This document shows, in pieces, positions 1 through 6,692 of a stretch of DNA of 9,298 nt (positions are counted from its first letter, which is position 1; every line of letters begins with the position of its first letter). Origin of the DNA: Pseudomonadota bacterium (GTDB lineage: Bacteria; Pseudomonadota; Alphaproteobacteria; UBA8366; GCA-2717185). The stretch is from assembly GCA_027619655.1 (NCBI GenBank), contig JAQCHR010000106.1:1-9298 (forward strand), in the 5' to 3' direction. A program made the translations under genes and the position numbers. The notes beneath the pieces are model-generated. The model did not search any database. It worked only from the letters and a program-made list of their open reading frames with translations, and had not been told where the DNA came from.

Positions 1-36
1 CCTACGAACAGGATGCGGGCGGATCAGGAGAGGTAA
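1..36 (+). CDS. Possible 3' end of an upstream gene (partial)
   Basis: The first frame reads eleven codons ending in TAA at 34-36, five bases before the large-permease ATG. Nine of the eleven third positions are G or C, as in the window's real genes. The frame shared with the downstream gene is less GC-biased at third positions. A stop lying inside the next gene's ribosome-binding region is typical of an operon. If real, the missing gene may be the TRAP substrate-binding protein, but eleven residues cannot identify it. Confidence 0.33.
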   Translation, partial: PTNRMRADQER

Positions 37-41
37 AAGTC

Positions 42-1418
42 ATGGAACTCGTCGATATCATTATCGATTTCCTACCCTTGTTCATGTTCGCGAGTCTCGC
101 GATACTGTTATTCTCAGGCTATCCCGTCGCCTTTATCCTCGGCGGCCTGTCGTTGATTTACGGATTTATCGGTTACGCTTTCGACATTTTCTCCATAGTC
201 GAATTTTTCAATTTCCTGCCCCGGATATGGGGCCAGGCAGCGGAAAACCTGGTGCTCGTCGCGGTCCCGACGTTCGTCTTCATGGGCGTGATGATGGAGC
301 GCAGCGGTGTCGCCAACGACATGCTTTATGTCTGTCAGGTGCTGCTGAAAAAGGTTCCTGGCGGCCTGGCGGTTGCCGTCGCCGTCATGGGCACGGTCCT
401 CGCCGCCATGACCGGCATCATCGGCGCATCGGTCACGATGATGACGGCGCTGGCGCTCCCCACCATGCTGAAGCAGGGCTACAAGCATGAACTGGCCACG
501 GGTGTCATCTGCGCCTCAGGCACGCTGGGCATCCTGATCCCGCCCAGCATCATGCTGATCATCATGGCCGACCTGCTCTCCATTTCGGTCGGCGATCTTT
601 TCTTGGCCGCGCTGGTCCCGGGCCTGTTCCTGGCCGCCAGCTACGTCATTTACATCGCCGTCTACGCGGGTATCGACAAGAGCATCGCGCCGCCGCTTGC
701 CGCTCATGAACTGAATGTGCCGCGCAGCGAAATGCCGAGCCTGCTGGTGCGCAGCTTCCTCCCGCCGGTCTTCCTGATCGCGCTGATCAAGGGCTCCATC
801 CTGCTCGGTTGGGCCACCCCCAGCGAGGCGGGCGCCGTCGGCGCGTTCGGGGCGACCATCATCGCCTACTTCAACGGCCGCCTGAACAAGGGCATGGTCA
901 ACGCGGTCTGCCAGTCATCCGGCCTGACCATTTCCTTCATTTTCTTCATCATCGTCTGCGCGACCTGCTTCGCCTATGTCTTCCGGTCGCTGGGCGGAGA
1001 CGATGTCATCGAAGAAGTGATCCGGCATGCCAATCTCGGTTCCTGGGGCCTGCTGTTCCTGATCATGGCAATCGTCTTCATCCTCGGGTTCTTCCTCGAC
1101 TGGGTCGAAATCACGCTGATCATCCTACCGGTCTTCGCGCCGATGGTTGCCTTGCTGGATTTCGGCGACCATGTACCGCAGGAAAACCGGGCTACTATCT
1201 ACTGGTTCACGGTGCTGATTGCGATCAACCTGCAGACATCGTTCCTGACGCCGCCCTTCGGCTATGCGTTGTTCTACCTCAAGGGCATCGCCCCTCGCGA
1301 GGTTGACCTGATGAGCATTTACCGCGGCATCATTCCGTTCGTCATTCTACAGCTGATCGCCCTGCTGTTCGTCATTATGGTTCCGACGATGGCGCTCTGG
1401 CTCCCCGGACTGAACTGA
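42..1418 (+). CDS. TRAP transporter large permease (DctM/FcbT3-like)
   Basis: Large membrane subunit of a tripartite ATP-independent periplasmic transporter, which takes up an organic acid or similar anion using the sodium gradient and a periplasmic binding protein. It is 458 residues, slightly longer than the usual 425-450, and hydrophobic throughout with about a dozen predicted helices. Family landmarks are GYPVAF at 26-31, VPTFVFMGVMMERSG at 75-89, GASVTMMTALALP at 128-140, SGTLGILIPPS at 159-169, GWATPSEAGAVGA at 256-268 and TSFLTPPFGYALF at 399-411. The pattern resembles the mannitol/chloroaromatic (FcbT3) branch, but the substrate cannot be read from this subunit. The ATG has a good GGAGAGG site 8 bases upstream. 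The frame is open to the window edge, so a longer start is formally possible. The small permease follows after 13 bases, so the two are co-transcribed. Confidence 0.95.
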   Translation: MELVDIIIDFLPLFMFASLAILLFSGYPVAFILGGLSLIYGFIGYAFDIFSIVEFFNFLPRIWGQAAENLVLVAVPTFVFMGVMMERSGVANDMLYVCQVLLKKVPGGLAVAVAVMGTVLAAMTGIIGASVTMMTALALPTMLKQGYKHELATGVICASGTLGILIPPSIMLIIMADLLSISVGDLFLAALVPGLFLAASYVIYIAVYAGIDKSIAPPLAAHELNVPRSEMPSLLVRSFLPPVFLIALIKGSILLGWATPSEAGAVGAFGATIIAYFNGRLNKGMVNAVCQSSGLTISFIFFIIVCATCFAYVFRSLGGDDVIEEVIRHANLGSWGLLFLIMAIVFILGFFLDWVEITLIILPVFAPMVALLDFGDHVPQENRATIYWFTVLIAINLQTSFLTPPFGYALFYLKGIAPREVDLMSIYRGIIPFVILQLIALLFVIMVPTMALWLPGLN

Positions 1419-1431
1419 GGAGATCGAAAAC

Positions 1432-2340
1432 ATGTCCAGCCAAGAATCCATCCAGATGTCCACGTCCCGTGACATCCCCAACATCCTGGTACTGAGCGAA
1501 AAACTGGGGCGACTGTCGGCGACCATCGGCCAGTGGGCATCGCTTTTCCTGATCCCGATGATTCTCATCACGGTCTGGGACGTCATCCAGCGGAAAGTCC
1601 TGAAATTCATTGGTGACGGATTGCTCGCCAACGACATGATCGAAGCCCGCGACTGGATGTACGGCAACCTGCTGGAATGGCTGCCGTTCCGGTCGACCCT
1701 GTTGCAGGAACTCGAGTGGCACTTTCACGTCGCGACATTCGCGCTCGTCCTGGGTTACGGCTATGTCTACAACCGCCAGGTCCGGGTCGATCTCGTTCGT
1801 GAAAAGCTGAGCAACTACAAGCAGGCCTGGATCGAACTGATCGGCGTATCGATCTTCATGATCCCGTTCTGCCTGATCGTCGCCTATTTCTCGATCGAGT
1901 ATGCGGCCAACGCCTATGAAACCAACGAGCAGTCGTCGTCCCTGGTCGGGTTGAGCCATCGCTGGGCGATCAAGTCCATCCTGGTCTTCGGCCTGGGTCT
2001 GGCGGCAGTATCCGGTTTCGCCGTCTGGCTGCAGGTTTTCTACAAGGTGTTCGGGCCGCGCGGAAACGATTTTCCGTGTTACGTGATTGAAAGCGAGGCG
2101 GAAAAAATAGCCCGCCGCAAGATCATCGAAAGCATCGATGCCTCCTTCGGCGACGGTTCAAACGAAGCGAAACGCGGCAACAGTACGCAACTGATGAACC
2201 GGCAAATGGACGATACGGCCCTGAAGCACGAAGAAGATGCAAAAGGGCAAATCATTTTCACCAGTATCGCCGTCACTATCATGGTTGCCGTCCTAGTCTT
2301 CATCTTCCACACCTTCAATTTCTGGTCGTGGTTGATCTGA
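1432..2340 (+). CDS. TRAP transporter small permease (DctQ/FcbT2-like), extended
   Basis: Small membrane subunit expected to pair with the large permease encoded just upstream. Predicted helices lie near residues 35-52, 94-113, 133-155 and 180-206. The signature LQELEWHFHVATF (91-103) followed by a hydrophilic Arg/Val/Asp stretch (NRQVRVDLVREKLS, 114-127) is typical of FcbT2-like DctQ proteins. Two things are unusual. Between helices 1 and 2 there is an extra segment of about 30 residues (61-90). After helix 4 comes a charged stretch of about 65 residues (207-272) and then a fifth helix (274-293). At 302 residues it is well above the usual 160-230. The ATG has GAGGAG overlapping the large-permease stop, with a 9-base spacer. 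A second Met at residue 9 is a possible alternative start. Placement after the large-permease gene reverses the common Q-then-M order. Confidence 0.9.
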   Translation: MSSQESIQMSTSRDIPNILVLSEKLGRLSATIGQWASLFLIPMILITVWDVIQRKVLKFIGDGLLANDMIEARDWMYGNLLEWLPFRSTLLQELEWHFHVATFALVLGYGYVYNRQVRVDLVREKLSNYKQAWIELIGVSIFMIPFCLIVAYFSIEYAANAYETNEQSSSLVGLSHRWAIKSILVFGLGLAAVSGFAVWLQVFYKVFGPRGNDFPCYVIESEAEKIARRKIIESIDASFGDGSNEAKRGNSTQLMNRQMDDTALKHEEDAKGQIIFTSIAVTIMVAVLVFIFHTFNFWSWLI

Positions 2341-2366
2341 CAACACAACCCGCTGAGTTCCGGGGC

Positions 2367-2396
2367 CCGTCAGGGGCAGGTAGAACCCCCTGACGG
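2367..2396 (+). terminator. Hairpin after TRAP permeases, terminator-like
   Basis: A perfect 10-bp inverted repeat, CCGTCAGGGG and CCCCTGACGG, is separated by a 10-base loop. It sits 26 bases after the small-permease stop and 39 bases before the next start. There is no T-run after it (TATACCC follows), so it is not a classical intrinsic terminator. It could cause partial termination, protect the 3' end of the permease mRNA, or be a protein-binding palindrome. Confidence 0.55.
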
Positions 2397-2435
2397 TATA
2401 CCCGAGCCAGCGGTGGAAAGGATTGCGGGCATTCG

Positions 2436-2951
2436 ATGATAGAGTGGCATAAATACGTCAAGAAATACTGCTGGGATTCGGACAAGACGCCGTATTTCGT
2501 GCCGGTATCACAGTTGAAGCGCGACCAGGCTGACAAGGAACTTTTCCTCTACAGCTTTATCCTGGCGGCGCCGGCGACGCTGTATTTGACATCCTTCGTG
2601 GTCAACCTGTTCCGCAGCGGCCAGGTCGCGGGCCTTGCCATCGCGATGTACGCAAGTTCGCTTTTCGTCTGCGCCATCGTGGTGCATGTCTGGAAAAGTC
2701 CAGGCGCCGCCCTGTACTCGCTGTCGGCCCCCATCGTCCTGTCGCTCTATTTCCTGATCGAAGGCTTTCCCGAGCGAAGCCACGCCGTGGATTTTGCGGT
2801 CATGGTCGCCATTGCCGTCGTCATCATCGCGGTCTGGCTGTATTATGCCCGTCGCCTGCTGAGCATCACCAGGGCATACCCGAGCCTGCCGACCCGGGAC
2901 ATGAATCCCTGGAACAAGCTACCGCCGGGCATGCTTCCGCCGCGCAAGTAA
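2436..2951 (+). CDS. Unrecognised four-helix membrane protein
   Basis: The 171-residue product begins with a hydrophilic, aromatic-rich segment of about 35 residues (MIEWHKYVKKYCWDSDKTPY...) and has no cleavable signal peptide. Four predicted membrane helices follow near 36-58, 64-86, 91-110 and 117-138. It ends in a proline-rich tail (149-171). I do not recognise a family. It lies 95 bases downstream of the TRAP small permease on the same strand, beyond a hairpin, so it may be read through from that operon or have its own promoter. A link to the transporter is suggested only by position. The ribosome site AAAGGA is rather far upstream (13 bases), which makes initiation weak or the start slightly uncertain. 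Its stop lies 6 bases from that of the convergent CBS-BON gene. Confidence 0.8.
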   Translation: MIEWHKYVKKYCWDSDKTPYFVPVSQLKRDQADKELFLYSFILAAPATLYLTSFVVNLFRSGQVAGLAIAMYASSLFVCAIVVHVWKSPGAALYSLSAPIVLSLYFLIEGFPERSHAVDFAVMVAIAVVIIAVWLYYARRLLSITRAYPSLPTRDMNPWNKLPPGMLPPRK

Positions 2952-2957
2952 AACCGG

Positions 2958-3653
2958 TCAGGTCGATTCCAGGTAATGCGGAATTGACGCCAGATGATCT
3001 TCGACGCGTTTTACGCCATCAATCCCCTCCGCCAGCAGTAGCAGCGCCCTGCGTTCCTGGGCCGACTCAACCCAGCCCCATAATTCCACGACGCCGCCGG
3101 AAACGATGACATTCAGCGTGCCGTGCGACACCCAGCCCTGGTCGTTGACCTCCTTCTGGATCGCGTCCTTGATCGACCGGTCATCGGCACTCGGCGACCC
3201 GGTGGATTCGCGTGTCACCATGCCGCGCAGCAGATTGGAACGGCTGACAATCCCGACCAGCAATCCGTCGCAGACCACCGGTACGCGCTTGATATGGTGT
3301 TCCGCCATGATGCGGGCGATATCGCCTGTGGGCGTTTCGGCATCCACCGTCAAGACATCGCGCGTCATAATATCCGCCGCCCGCATGCCGTGGGTCTTGA
3401 TATATTGCCCGGCAGAATCGGACGGATCGCCGAACAGGCGCAGCCACCAGGACGAATGCCGCGAGCCGGTTTCGCCGGCACCCTTGCGTTGGATCAGATC
3501 CCCCTCGGTGACGATGCCGACAACGGCGCCATTGTCGTCCACAACGGGGACGCCGCTGATATTGCGCTCCAGCAAAAGTTTCGCAACGTCGGGAACGCCC
3601 ATGTCCCGGGTCACGGTCACCACATTTTCCGTCATGATATCTTTTGCACGCAT
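2958..3653 (-). CDS. CBS-CBS-BON domain protein
   Basis: A 231-residue protein, probably cytoplasmic since no signal peptide or membrane helix is seen. It has two CBS repeats and a C-terminal BON domain. CBS1 covers about 1-55 (DIMTENVVTV; GVPVVDDNGAVVGIVTEGDL) and CBS2 about 88-146 (DIMTRDVLTV; KRVPVVCDGLLVGIVSRSNL). BON covers about 158-224 (IKDAIQKEV; GTLNVIVSGGVVELWGWV; GVKRVEDHL). CBS pairs generally bind adenosine nucleotides and act as sensors. BON domains are thought to bind membranes or hydrophobic ligands. The joint function in this architecture is not established. The start is firm: GGAGGA precedes the ATG with an 8-base spacer. The 2TM gene ends 47 bases upstream on the same strand, so the two are probably one transcription unit. 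Confidence 0.92.
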   Translation of the reverse strand: MRAKDIMTENVVTVTRDMGVPDVAKLLLERNISGVPVVDDNGAVVGIVTEGDLIQRKGAGETGSRHSSWWLRLFGDPSDSAGQYIKTHGMRAADIMTRDVLTVDAETPTGDIARIMAEHHIKRVPVVCDGLLVGIVSRSNLLRGMVTRESTGSPSADDRSIKDAIQKEVNDQGWVSHGTLNVIVSGGVVELWGWVESAQERRALLLLAEGIDGVKRVEDHLASIPHYLEST

Positions 3654-3700
3654 TTTTCCATTCCTCCGTTCCGACGGTCTGCCGGCCTCCCTGGCAGCGG

Positions 3701-4030
3701 CTAATCCTTCGATTTTCCCGTCTTCTGCCAGAGTTTAGGTTCGACCTCGATGGCGCGTATATGACCTAGGTCATAACTCTTGCCGCGAATATCGGCCGCC
3801 CGTTCCGCTGCCCAGGCGTCGTTTCCGGCCAGTTGCAGGGTCTTGCAGTACAGGAAATGCACGCCCATCACGACGCCCCAGGCCATCACCGGCCAATGGA
3901 ACCACAACGGCCCCGGCGTCAGGTAATCGGAGATCATGAAACCGATAACGCCTGCCACATAGGCGACCAGATGGAGGTGCATGAACCGCATTCTTCGCCG
4001 CTGCGCGTATGCGCTATCTTTATCAGCCAT
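3701..4030 (-). CDS. 2TM domain-containing small membrane protein
   Basis: A 109-residue protein with the 2TM-domain pattern: a basic lead-in (RRRMRF, 11-16), helix 1 near 19-36 beginning with HLHLVAY, a short Pro/Trp-rich turn (PGPLWFHWP), and helix 2 near 45-61 with WGVVMGVHF. A hydrophilic tail of about 48 residues follows, longer than in minimal members. The domain's function is unknown to me; it occurs alone or fused to sensor kinases. AAGGA with a 7-base spacer supports the start. It is the first gene of a likely pair with the CBS-BON gene. Its tail coding sequence contains a 16-bp palindrome (3760-3775). A second 2TM protein is encoded at 8088-8318. Confidence 0.85.
   Translation of the reverse strand: MADKDSAYAQRRRMRFMHLHLVAYVAGVIGFMISDYLTPGPLWFHWPVMAWGVVMGVHFLYCKTLQLAGNDAWAAERAADIRGKSYDLGHIRAIEVEPKLWQKTGKSKD
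3760..3775. repeat. 16-bp perfect palindrome inside the 2TM gene
   Basis: TATGACCTAGGTCATA equals its own reverse complement across all 16 bases, with no central spacer. It encodes residues around Ser-Tyr-Asp-Leu-Gly-His-Ile of the 2TM protein and includes CTAG and the codon CTA, both generally uncommon in GC-rich proteobacterial genes. It lies about 107 bases upstream of the CBS-BON start, where an operator or internal control site could sit. No known regulator motif is recognised, and chance cannot be excluded. Confidence 0.5.
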
Positions 4031-4133
4031 AATCCGTTCCTTTCAGCCTGCTACTGCCCGCGAAACCCCACGGGACCGGGCCGGGGCGCAGCGCCATGGC
4101 TGGCGCCGCAGATTGCCCTCCCGCCGGCGTGGC

Positions 4134-4161
4134 TTGTCAGCCAGCGGTCATGTTACAATAT
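4134..4161 (+). promoter_or_regulatory. Candidate sigma-70-type promoter
   Basis: TTGTCA (4134-4139) and CAATAT (4156-4161) are separated by 16 bases, in the only relatively AT-rich part of the divergent gap between the 2TM gene and the secreted-protein gene. Transcription would begin about 20 bases before the ATG at 4191. The match to consensus is moderate and the assignment is tentative. Confidence 0.25.
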
Positions 4162-4190
4162 GGTTCGTGAATGGCGAATCTGAACCCCTG

Positions 4191-4634
4191 ATGAAAAACA
4201 TGCGGATTGCAGCGGCACTCTTTCTAACCGTAATTCTGAGCGTGGCCCCCGCCGCGGCAAAACCACCGCAGGTCCTGCCGGACCAGATGTTCAGCAATCT
4301 CTATGCCCTGACGCAGGCCTCGTCGATCCTGACGATCTGCAAGGAAAGCGACGCCTGGCCCGCCCTCCCGAACCGCCAGAAGCAGTTGCTCCAACGGTTG
4401 CAGGGCAATATCGACGGACTGGTCCGGAAAATCGCCCGCAAGTTCGACAATGACGTTTTCGGATTCTACGCCCGCGAGCGGGATTCAACCTCCCGGGATC
4501 CGGAATTCATCCGGCAAGCCGCTGCGCAATACAGCTATTGCGGCGACGCCATGTTCGAGCGGATGCAGTGGTATGTGTATGACAGCCAGCAGAAACTGGA
4601 CCTGTTCCTGAGCGAATTGCCGGACGCGAAATAG
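4191..4634 (+). CDS. Small secreted protein of unknown function
   Basis: The 147-residue product has a clear Sec signal peptide: basic MKNMR, hydrophobic core 6-18 and a probable cleavage after APAAA near residue 23. The mature part of about 124 residues is probably periplasmic, rich in Gln, Asp and Arg, and mostly helical in character. It has two cysteines in the whole product (Cys50 in LTIC, Cys117 in YSYC), which could form a disulfide. I do not recognise a family. The start at 4191 is preferred over the upstream in-frame ATG at 3981, because the longer version would run through the divergent 2TM start and an arginine-rich non-coding-like stretch before reaching the signal peptide. The second Met at codon 4 is an alternative. 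No strong ribosome site precedes it. It converges with the DUF2336 gene, 25 bases apart. Confidence 0.82.
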   Translation: MKNMRIAAALFLTVILSVAPAAAKPPQVLPDQMFSNLYALTQASSILTICKESDAWPALPNRQKQLLQRLQGNIDGLVRKIARKFDNDVFGFYARERDSTSRDPEFIRQAAAQYSYCGDAMFERMQWYVYDSQQKLDLFLSELPDAK

Positions 4635-4659
4635 CGCCCCCTGCGGGTATCGCCTGTTT

Positions 4660-5784
4660 TCACGCCGCGTTGGCGATATGGCCAAGCTTGTTCAGCAGGA
4701 AATCCATGTCTTCGTGATTGCTGTCGTCGAACATGTCCTCGAAATGCGTGAGGACGCGTTCCAGTGTGCGGCGCATGACGGCTTCCGGATCGATATCCGA
4801 CCGTTCGCGCTCGTTCTCCCGCGCCATGTCGAAGGCGACGCGGTATGCCGGAAACATCTTGCGGGACAGCCCCGACCGGTCGTAGATCGACTTTAACCCC
4901 AGCATGCCCTCGTCATGGATCAGGGCACGGGCATTCACCAGCGGCAGGTCGGACAGGCGGGCCAGTGCCGCCTCGAAGAAATTGATATCGCCGGCGCAGA
5001 TCGAGCGCAGGATGATCGACGGCGTCAGCCGCCCGTTGCGGTACAACTGGTCGATCAGCGCCTCGATGTCATGGGTATCGGCGCTCCGCCCGATCAGTCC
5101 CAGCGTCGCGCGCTCGCGGCTCTGCAGGACCATGGCGCTTGCCACATCTTCGGAAAGGTCATGATGCGTGACGATATAGTCCTGGAGCTTGTCCGAAACC
5201 ATCGCAACCAGCCGTTCCGATACGGCAATCGGCAGCGTGCCGCGCCGGACCAGCGGCTCCTGCACGAATTCGCTCTCGCCGAACCGGTCGATGACCGAAT
5301 GCATGGCCGCCTCGCCCAGATCCGCCCCTTCATTGCCGACCAGGACCGCAACGGCCACTTCGCTGCCTTCCTCGGCCAGGACACTGGCGACGGCGCCGGA
5401 AACGGCTTCGCGTCCCGCGATGGCGGCCTGCCGGCTGTCGCCCTGGGTCCGCACGATTTCGATCAAATCCGCATCCGACAGCGCTTCGGAAAACTCCAGT
5501 ATCGGCAGGGCGACCGCGTCGCTCACGTCATTGGCCAGGGTCAGGGCGACATCCGGCGACAGGTCCCGCGCGTGCATCAGCTGTTTGGACAGGGCGGCGC
5601 GAACGCGTTCTTCCGCATCCTTGACCATGACCCGGAAAATATCCTCGGCGATTTCCCGTTCGGTAACGCTCAGCGCGCCGCCGGCATATCCGATGGCAAC
5701 CTTCTCCGCCGTCTTTTGACGGCTTTCCGGCGACGTATCCTTCATCATCCGCGCGATATCGGCAGCACTCAGTTTTTCAGCCAT
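4660..5784 (-). CDS. DUF2336 domain-containing protein
   Basis: A 374-residue soluble, helical, acidic protein matching the alphaproteobacterial DUF2336 family. The core is at about 40-160, with the run VRAALSKQL (61-69), SPDVALTLANDV (76-87), VALPILEFSEALSDADL (91-107) and AIAGREAVS (121-129). The repeating helix-turn-helix character, with Asp and Ala/Leu at regular spacing, resembles HEAT-type repeats. The molecular role is unknown. The C-terminal third (about 260-374) is also helical, with no catalytic motif visible. It has no signal peptide or membrane segment, so it is probably cytoplasmic. The ATG has only a weak upstream purine stretch (AAGGCAAG). The deacetylase-like gene ends 162 bases upstream on the same strand, so this gene may have its own promoter in that gap. 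I found no convincing promoter there. Confidence 0.88.
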   Translation of the reverse strand: MAEKLSAADIARMMKDTSPESRQKTAEKVAIGYAGGALSVTEREIAEDIFRVMVKDAEERVRAALSKQLMHARDLSPDVALTLANDVSDAVALPILEFSEALSDADLIEIVRTQGDSRQAAIAGREAVSGAVASVLAEEGSEVAVAVLVGNEGADLGEAAMHSVIDRFGESEFVQEPLVRRGTLPIAVSERLVAMVSDKLQDYIVTHHDLSEDVASAMVLQSRERATLGLIGRSADTHDIEALIDQLYRNGRLTPSIILRSICAGDINFFEAALARLSDLPLVNARALIHDEGMLGLKSIYDRSGLSRKMFPAYRVAFDMARENERERSDIDPEAVMRRTLERVLTHFEDMFDDSNHEDMDFLLNKLGHIANAA

Positions 5785-5946
5785 GGCTCGAACTTGCCTT
5801 CAATTGTCCATCACCCAGACTATCTAAGCGCGAAACGGGTTAACGAAGCATGAAAAATTCCAACAAAGTTCCGCCGGAGACGAGCCCAAGCCGCCAACAA
5901 TTAAGGTAAATGCCGTCCTATTCTGCAACAGTATCGCGACCGATGG

Positions 5947-6591
5947 TCAGTCCGCGACAAACCGTTCGGCGCCTTGCGCTGGCAGCCCGTCGCGTATGAT
6001 CATGCAATCCGGCGGAAAATCCTGCACGAATTCCGCCCCGCCGCCCGCCAGCCGGGACAGGAATTCATCCAGATACTGCATCGCGCCGGTCGCAAGGTCA
6101 TGCAGCACCAGCAGCGTCCGATCCTGCGCCATGCACTGGGCAACGGCGCGGTCGGTCCAGCCCCGGTCCCCCTCCCAGTTGCGCGGAATCGCGTTCCTGG
6201 TGACGCCGGTGTAGCGCCCGGCGCAGAGATACTCGAAGGCGGCGCGGCTCAACAGGTGCGGCCCCAGCGCCCCGCCGCCGCCGAAGGGCCGGAAGAACCG
6301 CCGGGGATGGGCCAGCGCGCCCAGGGCGTCCTGCGCCCGGCTGATCTCCGCCACGCTCGCCGCCGCATCCGCCATCCGGCCCAGCGGCGTGTCATGGGTG
6401 AAGCTGTGATTGCCGATCCAGTGCCCCGCCGCATGCACCCGCTCGGCGGCCTCGCGCGCCGCCGGATCCGCCAGCTTCCGCCCGACAACAAAGAAACTGG
6501 CCGAAATGCCGTGCCGGTCCAGCACATCCAGCACCCGGTGGGTGACCGACGGCGTAGGCCCGTTATCGAAGGTCAACGTGACTTTGCGCAA
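5947..6591 (-). CDS. Polysaccharide deacetylase (NodB-fold) family protein, atypical
   Basis: A 214-residue protein with the NodB homology fold (carbohydrate esterase 4 type). Family motifs are TFDNGP (7-12), HSFTH (62-66), FFRPFG (99-104), a Trp-containing region (NWEGDRGW, 138-145) and LLVLHDL (160-166). Active members hydrolyse N-acetyl groups from sugars using a metal held by the second Asp of TFDDG plus two His. Here the second Asp is Asn10, while both His (62, 66) are kept, so metal binding or activity may be altered. There is no signal peptide, because the first beta strand starts at residue 3. This suggests a cytoplasmic location, unlike most cell-wall deacetylases. The start codon is TTG, supported by AAGAGG 8 bases upstream and by the lack of ATG or GTG in the nearby upstream frame. 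The natural substrate is unknown. Confidence 0.85.
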   Translation of the reverse strand: MRKVTLTFDNGPTPSVTHRVLDVLDRHGISASFFVVGRKLADPAAREAAERVHAAGHWIGNHSFTHDTPLGRMADAAASVAEISRAQDALGALAHPRRFFRPFGGGGALGPHLLSRAAFEYLCAGRYTGVTRNAIPRNWEGDRGWTDRAVAQCMAQDRTLLVLHDLATGAMQYLDEFLSRLAGGGAEFVQDFPPDCMIIRDGLPAQGAERFVAD

Positions 6592-6599
6592 GAGTTCTG

Positions 6600-6605
6600 C
6601 CTCTT
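6600..6605 (-). promoter_or_regulatory. Ribosome-binding site deciding a TTG start
   Basis: AAGAGG on the minus strand lies 8 bases upstream of the TTG at 6589-6591 and is the main evidence for that rare start in the deacetylase-like gene. Confidence 0.55.
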
Positions 6606-6677
6606 GAACGTCCCGGAATGCGTCGCCACATCCTGAAGACCAGTGCGGCGCAGAGTTTGCCGCCCCAGTTACCCGAT

Positions 6678-6683
6678 GGAGAA
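6678..6683 (+). promoter_or_regulatory. Ribosome-binding site deciding the DUF4389 start
   Basis: GGAGAA lies 9 bases before the ATG at 6693 but touches the in-frame ATG at 6684, which is too close for that one to be used. The farther in-frame ATG at 6618 would add a non-conserved-looking leader. The site therefore favours 6693. Confidence 0.55.
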
Positions 6684-6692
6684 ATGACGCGG

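Noticed and set aside
1375..1959. A 194-codon minus-strand frame over the two TRAP permeases
   Set aside because: It overlaps two clear transporter genes, and its charged low-hydrophobicity product is what the antisense of membrane-protein codons gives.
3106..3738. Two long + strand open frames opposite the CBS-BON gene (3106-3738 and 3123-3704)
   Set aside because: Both are antisense of a well-supported CBS-BON gene and show no recognisable domain or plausible composition.
4093..4100. GCCATGGC palindrome within a GC-rich stretch of the divergent gap
   Set aside because: An 8-base palindrome is common by chance in GC-rich DNA and has no supporting context.
3981..4190. N-terminal extension of the secreted protein from the upstream ATG at 3981
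   Set aside because: It would overlap the 2TM start region and place an arginine-rich stretch before an evident signal peptide, so the start at 4191 is far more likely.
4915..5853. A 312-codon open frame on the + strand opposite the DUF2336 gene
   Set aside because: The translation is rich in Arg, Gln, Asp and His with no domain, typical of the antisense of a GC-rich gene. The minus-strand frame matches a known family.
5785..5946. Possible promoter or regulator sites (for example GTTAAC) upstream of the DUF2336 gene
   Set aside because: No well-spaced -35/-10 pair and only isolated half-site-like words; not enough to call a feature.
6618..6692. Longer DUF4389 protein starting at 6618
   Set aside because: The added residues show no family similarity and no ribosome site was seen before 6618, whereas GGAGAA is well placed for 6693.
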